The notes: generated by a model from the letters alone, not told the origin. DNA of 36,583 nucleotides from Dichomitus squalens LYAD-421 SS1 (GCF_000275845.1 NW_006766947.1:146309-182891); one strand, 5' to 3'; shown: positions 12,701-25,100, numbered from the stretch's first letter. Numbers and translations are program-made.

Positions 12701-14594
12701 GTCGTTGGGCGCGCTACTTATCGTCGCCACGCCGCCTCCCCCACGGCCCCGGAGGTCTAGCCCCTCCTTCGCGTCGCTATAACGTACGTGGTACACCGCG
12801 TATCCCGCCTTCGAACCGAGGGCGTGCTTCGATGATGCATCGAGGGGGTTCGATGGGCGGGCGGAAGCGCGTGTAGTCGCGGCCACGGCTAGTTTGAGGA
12901 AGGCACCCATACGTGAGTATGTGTGCCTCTCGAGCCGTTCGCGTTCCTGTAAGGCTGCAGCCGAGCACGCGTGTTATCTGAGCAGCTCAGCTAGTCGTCT
13001 TGCTATCTGTCCCCGAGAGCTTTGGACAGTGTCCAGGGCCAGTGAGGTGTGGCCACACCAGGGACCCGCGCTAACCAGGGGTTCGCGGGCTTACGCGCGC
13101 CGGCGGGACGGGGGTGCTGAGCGCTGAGATCTCGCCTAAGTACGGCATCCAAATCTCGCATCTCGTTGCAAGCGTGCCCGGTTCTTCGCTCGCTCATTCG
13201 AGGGTTCTGCCTGGTACGTGTGGCCTAGACCAAGTGGAGCCCATTACTCTTATGCAGTCACTCAGTTGCAGGTGCATCCGACGCACCACTCGGCGAAGAG
13301 CGCATACGTCCGATGGTGTCGTGGCGCCTCTCTGGGTTCAAAGTCCGGGGTTCCCAGGCCAGTTACATCTCCCACATTCACTTCCCAGCTCCTTCGCTTC
13401 GTGCCATTAAGCAAGAAGCAATTGCCAGTGCGTCGTGAGCCGGGCTCATTTCGCTCAGGGCCAACGCAGGCGTGCGACAGTTGCTAGAAGGCGGCCTGCG
13501 CAGATCGCTGGCTTCCCCTTTCCCTAGTCCTTCTCTTCCTGCCTTACCAATACCAACTTCACTGCTCACGCCGCATACTGCGCCCGTTATCTGGCCACAA
13601 GGTTGCCATGCTGAGCTGGTCACGGCCGGGGCAATGCAGTACGGGTGGCGCGGCTAGATTGTGGGGTATTGGCTGCAAAATGCGTAAAATATTATTGCAG
13701 CTTCGGGGCACATTGCGGCGAGCGCCGCCGCTTGGCTCGGGAGACCCGGATATGGGAAAGGCGCTTGGTGCGCCTGCCCCGAAATGGCGACCATGCGGCG
13801 AACACGAGGCAGGGGATGGAGTTTCTGTGAATCCGTGATTCGAGGCCTCGGGCGCGCGGGAAAGGAGCAGGTGCGAAAGGCCGGTTGTGGCTCGTCTCGT
13901 TTACCTCACCGTTTGCTCCCAAAGGGCTCGAAAGGCCATTTCCAGGACGCTCTGTGTCCGCGCCTTGTCCGCCACGCTGCGGCCTCCCAACGCTCTAGAA
14001 TGCCTATTATCTGTATACGCGAGGGGCACGCGAAGTCACTGCCAGCAGAGAACCGGCGCTCGCGGCGTACATGCTGCTGTCCCCGGTCCTGGGACTCGAT
14101 GCACAGACGCGGATGGGATCTGGCGGTGCGACTGCGCGGCAATTATGCTCCTCTTGCGTCTGATACGCTGTCGGCATCGAACACTGATCTGACCTTGAGC
14201 AGGCGCGCACGATCGTGACGTGAATATTTGCGGCCGTTCCTTTGATCATCGCTCGCGGAAGCCCAAAGTCCAGATCCCGGTCGCTAGAACGCCTCTTCCT
14301 CGGTCCTGCCACAATCGTCCTTGCGCAACAAGTATAAGTACCCGACGTTCGTCCTCGCAACCACCCGCCGTCCCCCAAGCACCGTAGCTGGGCCGTACGT
14401 TGGTCCCTTGTCTTCCTTGTCTCTAGTCCACGAAGTGACCGTCGCCACCTTCGCACGTCACCCGCCTTCCACGCTGTGTATTATTGTGTACTCCTCAGGC
14501 ACTACTACCGCCGAAACGCAACTTGTCTTATAGCACGCCGCTCCGGCTTACGCAGCAACCCAACTTCAACGACTACTTCTCCCGAAAGTTCAAC
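9733..14594. other. Long region without a confident gene
   Basis: The part next to 9733 contains a pyrimidine-rich stretch that is probably the F-box leader. At about 11200-12900 several + strand frames overlap, one 360 codons long, but composition and frame-switching argue against one real protein. A short + frame at about 11267-11410 has a 25-residue hydrophobic run (LRVVAGLTAVGTIVCSLLSI), and further hydrophobic patches appear near 12270-12320 and 12510. A degraded polytopic membrane-protein gene is possible, but I could not join exons. The segment 12900-14300 shows nothing I can support. Confidence 0.4.
14333..14340 (+). promoter_or_regulatory. TATA-like box upstream of DUF6699 gene 2
   Basis: TATAAGTA lies 255 bases upstream of the chosen start codon and is followed by a pyrimidine-rich leader. 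The spacing would fit a 5'UTR of about 220 bases, possibly with an intron. Confidence 0.4.
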
Positions 14595-15958
14595 ATGCCT
14601 TCGTATTTCCGTAGCCTCTTTGGTGGCAATAGCTCCAAGTCCTCGCACACGAGGTCACACTCTCAGCCCCCTCCGCCTATCTATACGGGTGCTCCCCCGG
14701 CTGGGATGGCTTCTGCCGCTGCTGCAGGGGCAGTTCCAGGCATGAGCAGGAGCTACAGTCACTCCGCACGCTCGAACGCCCCCTCGCCCCTCCGGTATGC
14801 TACGACAACAGACACACGAACCGCCTACGGCTACGGCAGGGCTCCACCAGCGACCAAGCCTCGTCCCGAGATGCGTCCTCACCCCGCGCGGAGTGCCAGC
14901 TACAAGACGCCAGAGACCCGTAAGTGGCATTGCCCTCCGCCGCTCGGCAACCGCTAACCGATCCGCGTATTGCGTAAATGCCTTGTGTCGCATTATGTGC
15001 TCCCCGCAGCCCGCGCCGCGCTATACACGCCTTCTATGTCTTACGCGACGCCGCCGAGCTCACGATCGAACTCGAGTTCTTCGCTCTACCCGGGCACGCC
15101 TGGGTCCCTTCCACGGACCCCCAGCTCGGAGGCAGGCCACTTCCCCGGCTCGCGCCCCCCTCTGCGCTCGAATCACACCTGGCACCCCTCGGGCACTGCA
15201 GGCAGCTCGTCCTCCTGTAAGCACTCCTCTCTCACTGATCCTGCACACAGCCCCTGCCGATCCGACTGACCCCGAACGCTCCCTTCACAGACGGCTCGCG
15301 CGGCCGCTCGAACTCGCAGACGTCGCTCCTGCAGCAGACGCGCAGCACGACGCTGCACATGCACCCGCTGCTCGCGCACACGCGCCTGCACCGCGCGCCG
15401 ATCACGTACGACATCTCCTTCACGCCCTCCGCGCGCACCGTCCTCGACCGTGCGACGCACTCGGCGATCCCCGCCCACACGCTCTCCCAGCCCGCGACGG
15501 ACCCCCCGACGCCCGCCGGGGCGCGCCTCGTCCTCCGCTCGCACAAGTTCCCGTGGCCGGTGATCGTCACCGCCTCGCACTCGTCCTCGACCCCAGCCCC
15601 GTCCTCGGGGCGCGCACGCTTCACTGTGGGCCCGCCCTCGAGCAACGGGCACGGGTCCCGCCCGAGCACGGCTGACGGCGGCGCCACGATCACGAACCTC
15701 GACGTGCTCTACGCGGTGCACAACACGCTCATGGTGCCCATCACGCCTGAGGAGTGGGAGGCGCTCGGGCACGGCAGCAAGGCGCAGCAGAAGGTGACCG
15801 CCGCGTACCAGCGCCGCTGCACGCGCATGGGCGGTGGCTGGGAGGGCGGCGTGCGCCGGATCGACTGGCTCGGGGAGAAGACGTGGCTGATCGGCGTCGA
15901 GGTCGACAAGGCCGCCGGCCATGGCGGCGCGGGCAAGCTCGTCTTCGGGCGCGGGTGA
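14595..15958 (+). CDS. DUF6699 domain protein (gene 2), three exons
   Basis: Exons at 14595-14919, 15010-15216 and 15291-15958 join in frame to 399 aa. The introns are 90 and 74 nt with GTAAGT and GTAAGC donors. The ATG at 14595 begins MPSYFRSLFGG; an in-frame ATG at 14484 would add 37 residues of less convincing sequence. Residues 1-195 are Ser/Pro/Arg/Tyr-rich and probably disordered. The DUF6699 domain runs from about 200: 'LHMHPLLAH...ITYDISF', a strand ending 'FPWPVIVTAS', the 'ITNLDVLYAVHNTLMVPITPEEWEAL' helix, and the closing 'RRIDWLGEKTWLIGVEV'. This is the most canonical domain match of the five. Exon 3 is very GC-rich, which leaves a long open frame on the other strand that I regard as a shadow. 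Function unknown. Confidence 0.8.
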
Positions 15959-17356
15959 AGCGTCTGAGCCGCTGAGAAGGCTTGGCTTTCTCCCTCCCGC
16001 GCACCTGCATTCACCCCGAGGTATTCGATCCCACGTTCGCGCAGTTGCTCTGGCTGGTCCTTGGATTCAACGCGCTATAATTGGGTTCTGAATACTGGGG
16101 TCCGCGACGGGAGCTGTATCCGCAAGCACAGGCTTGCGCGGGCTCTCGCTATGACTCCGACGTGACCGCAAGCGGCGTCGTGGCTGGCTGCCGTCGCGCT
16201 ATCAGCGGCTGCTGCAAGCCATCGGCGCGGCTGCCAACTTCACTCCTTTGCCCACCTCCTTCGCCTTGCGATCCCACAGACATGCACGCACGTGCGGGCG
16301 CGGAGGAGGCAGATGATATATGGGACTTTTGCGATTCTTTTGGGTTTCTGATATGAATGTATTCTTGTGCACGATTGCGAGGCTGCTATCCCGCACTGAT
16401 GCCGCTGGTTTGATACCGGCTCTGCATTTTCCTCTCCGTCTGCTCTCGGTCTCGCTGTCGTCTTATCGCTCTGTTTCATACTCCCCGCTCAAATCCCACT
16501 TCCCTCGTCGTTGCATCTATTCTTACGACTTGCATTTTGTGATGATTGCTACGACTCGATGATCATTATGACGCATCTGTACATTATAGCACGCATCCCA
16601 TTGACCTCACGACGTGGACGTTGTAACATACACCGTGGCATTGATTTGCTCAGTATTACGCCGCCCGCATTCGACTGGTAGTAACCTTACGACTTTGTTA
16701 TCGCGAATATGCATCATGATTTACCCCGCACAACACATACCCCACAAGGCCTGCACCAAGTCGGCAACTAGTTGATAAGGGCCGAAGTAGACATGTAAGT
16801 GGGTTTGGGGCTTCGCGGGGTCCGATCGAGCGGGTGTAAGTATGTAGCGGTGTCCCATTGGCCAGCACAACGGCCGCACCCGGGGCTGGTGCTGACACAC
16901 CGGGGGTGTTGATCCACGTTGTCGCGTATGATACAATTCGAGGGTGCCAACGACAATACACTCGCCCAGACCGACCTCATACCGAGCTGCCAAATGCCCT
17001 GCGTTAGACCAGGGACCATCTACGCACGACGTCGCATGTCGTAATAACAGAAAACAAGGACAAGCGCAGGCATTTCTGATCCTGCGTTCATGACGCAATA
17101 TCGTTCACGAGACTGGTCGAGGAGTTCGCGACCATCCCGTGGAATCCAGAAGATCCGGCCAACGAGTACCACACCAATGATCATTCGCCATCCGTGCCCG
17201 GACATAACCGCCCTACCCCCGACCTGGCTAATTCGTAACCACGATACCTACGCGAGCGGGCCCGGAGGGGGACGTGGGTCTAGCCCCTCTCCAATGCGTG
17301 GGCTTACATGGGGCGGCATTAGCGTCCAGCGCTATCGCCCGCCCTAGCCGAGTCCT
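15959..17356. other. Intergenic, no gene seen
   Basis: This lies between the convergent ends of DUF6699 gene 2 (+) and the secreted-protein gene (-). The T-rich stretch at about 16310-16600 suits 3'UTR or terminator sequence. The open frames here are short and without recognisable motifs. Confidence 0.5.
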
Positions 17357-19381
17357 TCACTCGCAGCTGACACCAAGATCGGGGAAGCTGTATGTTCCAG
17401 GGATTGCTGTCGGACAGCCCGCCGTGTCTTGCCTCGAGTTGCAGTTCTCCTGGTCGTTCTCTGAGCTGCAGCACCGGAGACAGAAGCGATTTGCTGCGGG
17501 CTCGACACTGTATGACGTAGCGTCGTTGAAGGAGGATGTCACCAGCGGCAAACCGTTGAAAATGTCAGTTTCCACGCGGATGAGATACGTCGTAAAGGCG
17601 TGGGGGATCCCAGGATGTCATCGACGATGGTTAGAGAAGGCATTCGAGCCGGATCGACCGAAATTGGGAGAGCACGTGTGGGGCAACATTAATGATCGCA
17701 TACGGGAAAGAAGCCGCATAGACGAGAGCGTCGAGAGGTGTGGAGACCGATTACGGAATATGTTTTGCGGGCGAAGGCAGGGTATGTCGCGCAAAAATTG
17801 AGGAGGATGCAGAGTGAGTCCGGACCTTGGAAGTATGGAATGTGGACGTACATCTCGATGAAGCTCGCGCCGTACCCGCCGAAAGTGCATTTCGCACCAT
17901 TTGGAAAGCGGACATCGAACTGTCCCCCTGAATCGGAGTCGTCGAGATGTGATTTGCTGACGTCCAAACATCCCGTTATCTGTAACGCATCACAGAGTAA
18001 GCATGCAACAGAAGTGCATCTCAAAGGCGTTGATGACAAGGACTGCGGCAAGCAGTGCCTACCTCTCAAATACGAGTAGTATCAGATCGGGGAGTCGCTC
18101 AATAGCGCTTAGAGTGTCTAGGCTTCAAGGGACAGCTGGGAACTACTCGCTGCTCCAATACCCCAATTCTGATGCGTGCGGCAGGGGTGTCATGTAGATC
18201 CAGGAGGCGAAGCGTTCTCAAGGATCCGCGCTCATCACGATCCTTGCGGCCTTAGCCCCAAGGGCTGAGACACCTTGCGATCCGAACACATAACACCGTA
18301 GCGACCGCTCAGAGGTGTCTTCTAACGAAGATGTGCAGTTGACCCACGCGCACATGAAATGCAATGTACCGAATTGGGTTGATTTGCCTACCGCAGACGG
18401 CTGTCCCAAGGCGGTGTACTTCCTTCCAAGAAGCCCGGATACTACCCGTACCCTAGGTACAGACAGACCCGCTACGCCGCCTGCTTCATCTACCTTGAAC
18501 AGTGCGATACGTAATAGGACACAAAAATACATCCGAGACTTGTGTCCGTTTCAAGCACGCTCAGGTATGGCCGACAGAATGTAGCTCTCCGCATACAAGC
18601 GCAAAGCTCTCTTCACGTTAACCGTGACTGGTGCAAGCCGACACCAAACAGCGCGGGTGATGACATGCTCTCGCAAAGAGAGTTTCTCACCGCCATGTTC
18701 ACAAAACAGTCGCGCATTTGACGCCAATGGCTGTGTGGAAGACTCGAATAGTGCGAACAAATGACTGACCTGAATCCACTTCGAGTCTCCCGACCTTTCG
18801 ACATGCGCCGCACTGATGAAGCCATCTGACATGCGTCTTTGGCAGGTCGCATCCCCGCTAGCCGGGGTGCAAAATGCGACACCGTCGCTCTCGGCATCCG
18901 ATATGAGCTCTGCATACAAGAAAGCGCGTTGCAGACATGCCCATGCGTGAATGCTTAGTGATAGGAGCTAGATGCGTGCATCATTCGACTCACCGCCATC
19001 CCGGCCAGGCAGAAGCAACGCGAAGTCATTTTCATCCGTGATATGCACAGTAGTGTCGTCGGTAGAGGGGCCAGTAGGTGCAGGTGTGGGGGCGGTATCG
19101 AGGTCGTCCCGCCGGACCGGAGACGGGGAACGTTTCTTCACCGGGGCGCCAAGTCTGTTCTTCCCGATCGATTTCGTAGCCATAGTCGTGTCCCGATTGC
19201 CGACCTTCTTAAGGCTCCCAGCACTCATCGCGTTAGTCAGAGAGCCAACTTGCGCTTTCGAGAGATCCAGACCGCCGAGAGACTTGGAGTGTGCCGTCAG
19301 TTGCGGATCGAGTTTACCAAAGGCGTCAGATGCCAGGAGCAGGAAGAGAGCAGCCACGGTAGCCTTGCTGAGGACCGTCAT
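17357..19381 (-). CDS. Secreted cysteine-rich conserved fungal protein
   Basis: Four exons (19381-18994, 18909-18770, 17979-17852, 17507-17357) join in frame to 268 aa, with introns of 84, 790 and 344 nt and GT-AG ends (GTGAGT, GTCAGT, GTACGT donors). Residues 1-22 form a signal peptide (hydrophobic AALFLLLA core, likely cut after DAFG). A pro-region follows with Kex2-type sites after KKR (84) and VRR (91). The mature part has ten cysteines and the pattern 'DENDFALLLP', 'VAFCTP', 'DGFISAAH', 'WIQITGCLDVSK', 'DSGGQFDVRFPNGAKC', 'NRFCLRCC', 'GCPTAIPGTYSF', which I recognise from a family of extracellular fungal proteins of unknown function found in several phyla. The model is intact, but the two long introns are odd for this genome. 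Skipping intron 2 would read on in frame to a stop at about 18551. Confidence 0.75.
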
Positions 19382-19479
19382 TTTCGTGAAATAGATGTAT
19401 GCAAGCAAGCTTGATGTGAGTTAGCAGTGTGAGTGGGGGTAGTCTTGAAAGTGGGTGTCCATGTTGGACGCGTCGGCTG

Positions 19480-19487
19480 GTTATAAC
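19480..19487 (-). promoter_or_regulatory. TATA-like palindrome upstream of the secreted-protein gene
   Basis: GTTATAAC lies about 100 bases upstream of the start codon at 19381 on the minus strand, a reasonable distance for a TATA box with a short leader. The sequence is palindromic, so orientation cannot be read from it. Confidence 0.35.
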
Positions 19488-20323
19488 GACGGGGGGGTGA
19501 CGAGGTGAAGAAGGATTTGTATTCTCTTTCCGTCACGATGTGCTCCCCCGGCAGTGCATTCGGAAGCGAGGAATGTTAGAAACAGTGAGAAGGCTACGTT
19601 GAGTCTGATCAGCGGTAGAGGAGCTGGATGGATATACGTAGAAGATCAAGCGCGCTTCCGCTTATACAATCACCGTTCCGACGCCCAATCGGGGAAAATT
19701 GGCTAGGCGTTTAGAGATGAGGATGGGGTTATATTGCCGTAGAAATCCGACTAGACAATGACGACGGAGGCTAAGAGACCAAGGGAGGACATTGGAGAGC
19801 AGCGGTTAGCAGGGAGAGAGGAGGGACAGCGGGAGGGGGAACAGCTGAGTGGAGAGGTGCGATCGTGTTGTGAGTGTGGGGACATAGACGGTCGGATAGC
19901 GAGTACAACATTTGAGTGCCGAGCGGAGAGGATAAGTTATACTACTGTAACTACTACTACCAAGACTGCAGAGCCAGTAATTCTAAAGATAATGTTACAG
20001 TCCGTTGTCTGACAAGTTCATATTCGTGTCCAGTTTCGTGCGTGCGCATCACCGCGCCCGGCGCGGGAGAGACAGAGAGCAGGTGCAAGTAACTTGTAAG
20101 TTTCCCTGTCGCCAGGACAGGCAGAGTTTTGTCCATAGAGCCAAGGACTGAGACAAGCGTCTGGAAAAGCTGGAGTCTCGATCATATTACCTGAACGTTC
20201 GTCGGATGCCCCGAAGCGAGCACATCGAGGGAGCTTGTGATTTGTTATGAAAGCCTGGTGATATGGGCCTGCGCGGGAGCGGTTTGTGTATAGTCTTGAC
20301 GGCTCAACGTGCATATGCACAGC
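19488..20323. other. Intergenic, no gene seen
   Basis: This holds the promoter side of the secreted-protein gene and the 3' flank of DUF6699 gene 3. The stretch 19740-19900 is purine-rich, and a short degenerate CTA/ACT triplet run lies at about 19938-19965. No supportable coding sequence. Confidence 0.45.
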
Positions 20324-21082
20324 TCACACACGAGCACGCAGATGGCAGTCGACGATGGCGACGTCATGCTGCACCGTTCTCAGTGTGAAGCCACCAAAGA
20401 AGGGTCTCGCATCAAGGAGTCTTGCACGTTCGGTGCCCCTCACCGGCGTGCTGGGGTGGACAAAGCCCATCGAAACCGCGACAGCTACCTCTTGCGGTGT
20501 TGCTTCGGACATCCTCAGAGCCCTCGCTAGGCCGTAGGCGACATCTTGCACCGTCGGAACCATGCCCCGCTCGTTCGTAATGTCGACGCAGAGGGGTCCG
20601 ATGCTAACACGGAGGATCCGCACGGGATGATTCACTGCTTGCGTCCCCAGCTGTTCAGAGCCGAAGAACATCCCCTGCCGCAGGTCGAACGCCATCAGGT
20701 GCGAGCTGCGCGCGTCCAGGGCGTGATGAAAGTCGAGCCCACGACCAGAGGGCTTTTCGGGGCTTTCTGGCGGGGTCATCAGACCATCTGCGGAGAAGAG
20801 ATACCAAGCTCAGTACAGCCATCCCAAACTCCGAATTCGTCGCACAATAAAGAAATGCACGAGAGTCACGCCGTACGTACATGCAACCGTGTGTCCTCCG
20901 GCCTGGTACGGCATCGCGTACGGAGCGTAGGCTCCGGGGAACGGCGTCATTGGGCTGGCCGGAGCGTGCGGGGACGGAGGTAGGCCGCGGGTTCCCATAC
21001 GGGGTGCACGAGTCGGCGTCGACAGGGGCTGCGAAGCATCCGCCCGTGGGCTGTAACTTGAGGTAGGCGTGTTCAGATACAT
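20324..21082 (-). CDS. DUF6699-like protein (gene 3), two exons
   Basis: Exon 1 (21082-20881) and exon 2 (20787-20324) join across a 93-nt intron (GTACGT ... CCGCAG) to 221 aa. The start is the ATG at 21082, which follows about 100 bases of strongly CT-rich leader on the minus strand. Residues 1-80 are Pro/Ser/Tyr-rich low complexity (for example MPYQAGG). The domain follows: 'LDFHHALDARSSHLMAFDLR', 'HPVRILRVSIGPLCVDI', then 'PTVQDVAYGLARALRMSEATPQE', which fits the 'vTVxDVlxaixxxL' helix of DUF6699, and a late 'RARLLDARPFFGGF' matching the family's 'R-x-D-x-L' end. The match is weaker than for genes 2, 4 and 5. The gene is divergent from the polymerase gene, with about 1.1 kb between the start codons. 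Confidence 0.65.
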
Positions 21083-22169
21083 TCCCACAATTATCGAGTC
21101 ACACAGAAGTGAATTAGGCTAGGTAGGAAGGACGCAAGACTGGATTGAGGCGGAGGGGGACACGGAGGGCGTCGGTCTGAGGCGGGGAGGGCGGGCGGCG
21201 GTCGGGTTGGGGGATCCATGTCGGTCGGCATGCGTGACTTTAAATGACTCGCGGCCGTGTTTGTACACCTCGTTTGCGCCCCGACGCGTTCGCGCTCTTC
21301 CCGCCCCGTCGGGCGTCGGGAGTCGAGTCATATCAGCGGAACCGTGATGGAGAAGCCCAAATGAGGTCATGAGGCGCCGGCGCCAATCCTCTGTTAGCCA
21401 AAATGGGAAAGTGCGCGAACACCGACTTTCAAGACCTGCCTATCTGGGACAGATGGCGCCGTACCGAACATGCCCGTTATGGCATTTCCCCGCCCTTCGC
21501 CCTGTCCTCGTGTGCATCTCCGCTCGAACGTGGGGAAATGGATTGTACTAGCGTTACGACTAGACCGCCACCTTGACGTCGGCATACCCGGAATGGCAGC
21601 GGCGGGCTGCGGGGTCCCGCCGATGATCAATGGCTGGGCTCCGAATCCCCCCATGGTCGCCCACACAGCGCGCCGGCAGACGTCGGCGCGTTTTCGGACG
21701 ACCCTTCTAGACTGCCCAAAGACGTGACGGCCCCCGGCAGCATCGTTTGGTCGCAGCTCGTACAAGGGACGTAGCTTGTCCGCTAGTTCTTGCTATATTG
21801 TGAACCCAGTTGGTAATCACTGTATGGAAACCAAAGACCGGTTTAAGGGGCGTGGAGAGTGTCCCTAGCGCAAGGTCAGTCTTGTCTTTCTGGATGCAGA
21901 TGCAGGACCATGGTTGGGTTTGAATGAGAGGAGGGGGGTGGCGGTTATGCTAGCAAGTAATACCCGCCAGCGCTGTACTACTACTAGCGAACGCTCATTC
22001 GCAAGTCTGAAGCGCCCATCTGCAGTCAGCCCAGGTTTGCTCGCTGTCTCCTTCGGAGTCTTTCCCCCTTCCCTCTTTTCGTCAGAGTGCCGCGCGCACA
22101 TGAAGTCGTAGGAAGTACTTCAATTACCATCTGCTGTTCAGTGCCGAAACGGATGCTCGCCCGACACAG
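21083..22169. other. Divergent intergenic region, DUF6699 gene 3 and mip1
   Basis: About 1.1 kb separates the divergent start codons. On the minus strand it begins with the CT-rich leader of DUF6699 gene 3 (about 21115-21225), preceded by a TTTAAA-like element at about 21239-21244. The part next to 22170 contains short upstream ATGs, at 22087 and 22152, in the leader of the polymerase gene. No other gene is supported. Confidence 0.5.
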
Positions 22170-25100
22170 ATGTGGCGAAAACTCCAGTCATCATCATCGA
22201 CACCTGTCTCTCGATCAATTCATGTTTCCGCCCCTCTCGCTGTGCTTCAGCGCAAGCCTCTCCAGGCGAAGCCTCCAGCACGGAAAAGTCCTCAAAAACG
22301 CTCAGAGGAACTACGGGATGATGAGCTACGGCAAGGACTCGCCGAGCAAGGTATGTGACCTCCCCCTTCGTTTAGACTTGCGTCCCCCCTGTCTGTACCT
22401 CCCGCTATTATGCGCGGAGCACAGTCAAACAATTTCCGTTCGATATACTCAATCTATTCACCACGTCAGGTCCCAAGCGGAACGAAGTCGGCGTCCAGCT
22501 GCTCTCGCGCCAGCTCCACCGCCAAGTCTTCCGCAACGTCTCCTTCCCCCCACCCCCCGCGTCCTACGTCCGCATCGCGCAGGAACACCTCAAAATGCAC
22601 GGCCTCGACCCCGCGCAAGGCTCCGTCCTCCCCAACGTCGGGTTCACCCTTCCCCCGCTCCAAGGCCGGACCCTCGACGAGCACTTCTACCGCATCGGCA
22701 CCTCCGCCGCGCAGCCCTGGCTCACCCTCGTGCAGGACCTCGCCGCCGCGCGGATCCCCCCCAAGCCGGACCACTGGCACATCCAGTCGGGGTGGACGCG
22801 CTACACGTTCCTCCCTGACGGGTCGAGCTACTGCGAGCACGTCGAGTACCCGCAGTTCGACGGCAAGCCGGAGGAGATGCTCGTGTTCGACATCGAGACC
22901 ATGCCCCGTTATCATGACTATGCCGTCATGGCGTGCGCGGCGACGCCGAACGCGTGGTACGCGTGGATATCCCCCTGGCTGCTGGGCGAGTCCGAGGACC
23001 CGCAGCACCTCATCCCCATGGGGGACCCGAGCGTCCCCCGAGTCGTCGCTGGACACAACGTCTCGTTCGACCGCAAGCGCGTCCTGGAGGAGTACAACAT
23101 CCAGCCGACGCAGACGCGCTTTTTGGACACGATGTCGCTGCACGTCGCGGTGAAGGGCATCTCGTCGCACCAGCGGCCGGCGTGGCAGAAGTACCGAAAG
23201 TCGAAGGCGCGGGAAGAGGAGCAGACGCGGGAGGCGTACGAGGCGTTCGAGTTCATGCTGGCGAAGGGAGAGGCGGAGATTGAGCGCGAGACAGACCCAG
23301 ACCGCAAGGCGCACCTGCAGAACCTCTACAATGAGATGGAGGAGAGTCTTCCTATGCTACGTGGTGCCGTCGAGACGGGTGAGATCGAGCAATCAGAGGA
23401 CGTCTCCGAGCGCTGGGAGGACAAGACATCACTCAGCTCGCTCGCCGACGTCGCAAAGCTTCACTGCGGCATCGAAGTGGACAAGGGGGCTCGGGATGAT
23501 TTCCTATCCGAGACTCGCGAGGCCATTCTTGAAGACATCCACACGTATCTGGACTACAACGCGACCGACGTGGAGGTAACGCATGCCGTGTTCGCTAAGA
23601 CCCTAACAGCGTTCCTCGCCGCGTGTCCCAGCCCAGTCTCCTTCGCTGGCATCCTCACTATGGGCTCTAGTCTGCTCACGGTCAACGAGGAGTGGGAGGC
23701 CTACCTCGCCAACGCGGAGCGTGCCTACAAAGAGTTGGAGGACAGGATCAAGAAGCGTCTGATCGAACTGGCGCAGCAGGCAAAAACCATGATGGAGAAC
23801 GGGAAGTGGAAAGAAGACGTCTGGCTGGCACAGTTAGATTGGTCTCCAAAGGTCGCCGGGAAATCGCGAGGCGTCGGCACCTCCGAGGTTCGTTTTTAAG
23901 GGGGCATCTTACATGTATCCACTGACGCGTCAATAGGTTTCACCCACCGAACCCGCTGCAGGACCACCCCAACCGCCGCCAGAGCCAATCGCTGTTGACG
24001 CTGACGCTCCTTCCTGGTACCGAGATTTTACAGTCGATCCTTTCGACACCACGGTCGTCAGGCGAATATTGCCCCTTCTTCTGCGACTCTCATACGACGG
24101 CTACCCTCTACAGTGGTCGTCGAAGGATGGGTGGCATTACCTGATGGGTGGAGAGGTGATCAGATTGTCGGCGGGTAGTGGCAAGGTCGTCTCTATCCTC
24201 GGTCCGTCTCATGGGCTTCCTGCTTTGGCCGCGGGAAAGCTTCAGTCTATCGACAGGGAGCTGGCGAAGAATATCTGCAAGGGTTGGAGGACCGACGACG
24301 TCAAGGATGGGCTCCTTCGTCTAGCGAAGGCGGCCTTGCAAACTTGCCCGGCTCGTGTAGAGACGGATCCTTGGCTACAGCAGCTCGATTGGTCGATACC
24401 GGATTCTCCAAAGAGGCCCAAGCGTAAACCTACCTCACTCAAGCCAACCCCTGTGTACTGGCCGAGGTGGTACTGGGAGCTCGCGAAACCGAAGAAGGAT
24501 TGCCCCCCTGGGACGCTGGATCTGACCGTCCGCAACCGTTACGCTCCCCTTCTACTTCGACTCTCCTGGCAAGGGTGGCCGTTGTTCTACTCTCGAGGGC
24601 ACGGTTGGACATTCCGCGTGCCCATAAAGGAGCCATTCGAGACCCGCGCCAGTCCACTTGCCTTCGACGATAACGTCGACCCCCAACTGCACAACCTGAC
24701 AGCCCACTTCAACTTCTACAAGCTGCCGCACAAGGACGGAGAGGATGCGAACGTCGGCAGTCCGCTCGGAAAGACGTTCATGAAGTACGCGCAAGACGGG
24801 ACGCTCGCGAGTCCGTTCGAAGAAGCCAAGGACGCGCTCGACATGAATGCGCAGTGCAGCTACTGGATCTCCTCGCGCGACCGCGTCACGAAGCAGATGG
24901 TCGTCTGGCAGGCCGACAATCTCGACATTGGTGTACCACGTCCCGTGGAGCCCGAGAGGAAGTGGGGCATCATCCTCCCCCAGGTCATCACCATGGGCAC
25001 GGTCACGCGCCGTGCGATCGAGAAAACGTGGCTCACCGCAAGCAACGCGAAGCAGAACCGCATTGGGTCCGAGCTCAAGGCGATGGTTCGCGCGCCTCCT

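Noticed and set aside
11794..12876. A 360-codon open frame on the + strand
   Set aside because: Composition is Ser/Arg/Cys-rich without any motif, competing frames are open over the same stretch on both strands, and no start or leader is convincing.
15173..15922. A 249-codon open frame on the minus strand over DUF6699 gene 2
   Set aside because: It lies opposite a well-supported exon of very high GC, has Arg/Val/Glu-rich composition typical of a complementary-strand shadow, and shows no domain.
18731..18769. A 39-nt intron alternative in the secreted-protein gene
   Set aside because: It keeps frame but is too short for this genome and leads to a tail lacking the conserved cysteine blocks; the longer intron joins to the conserved 'ITGCLDVSK' exon in the correct phase.
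22466..23314. A 282-codon minus-strand frame inside mip1
   Set aside because: It is the antisense shadow of the GC-rich exonuclease exon; the sense frame has all polymerase gamma motifs.
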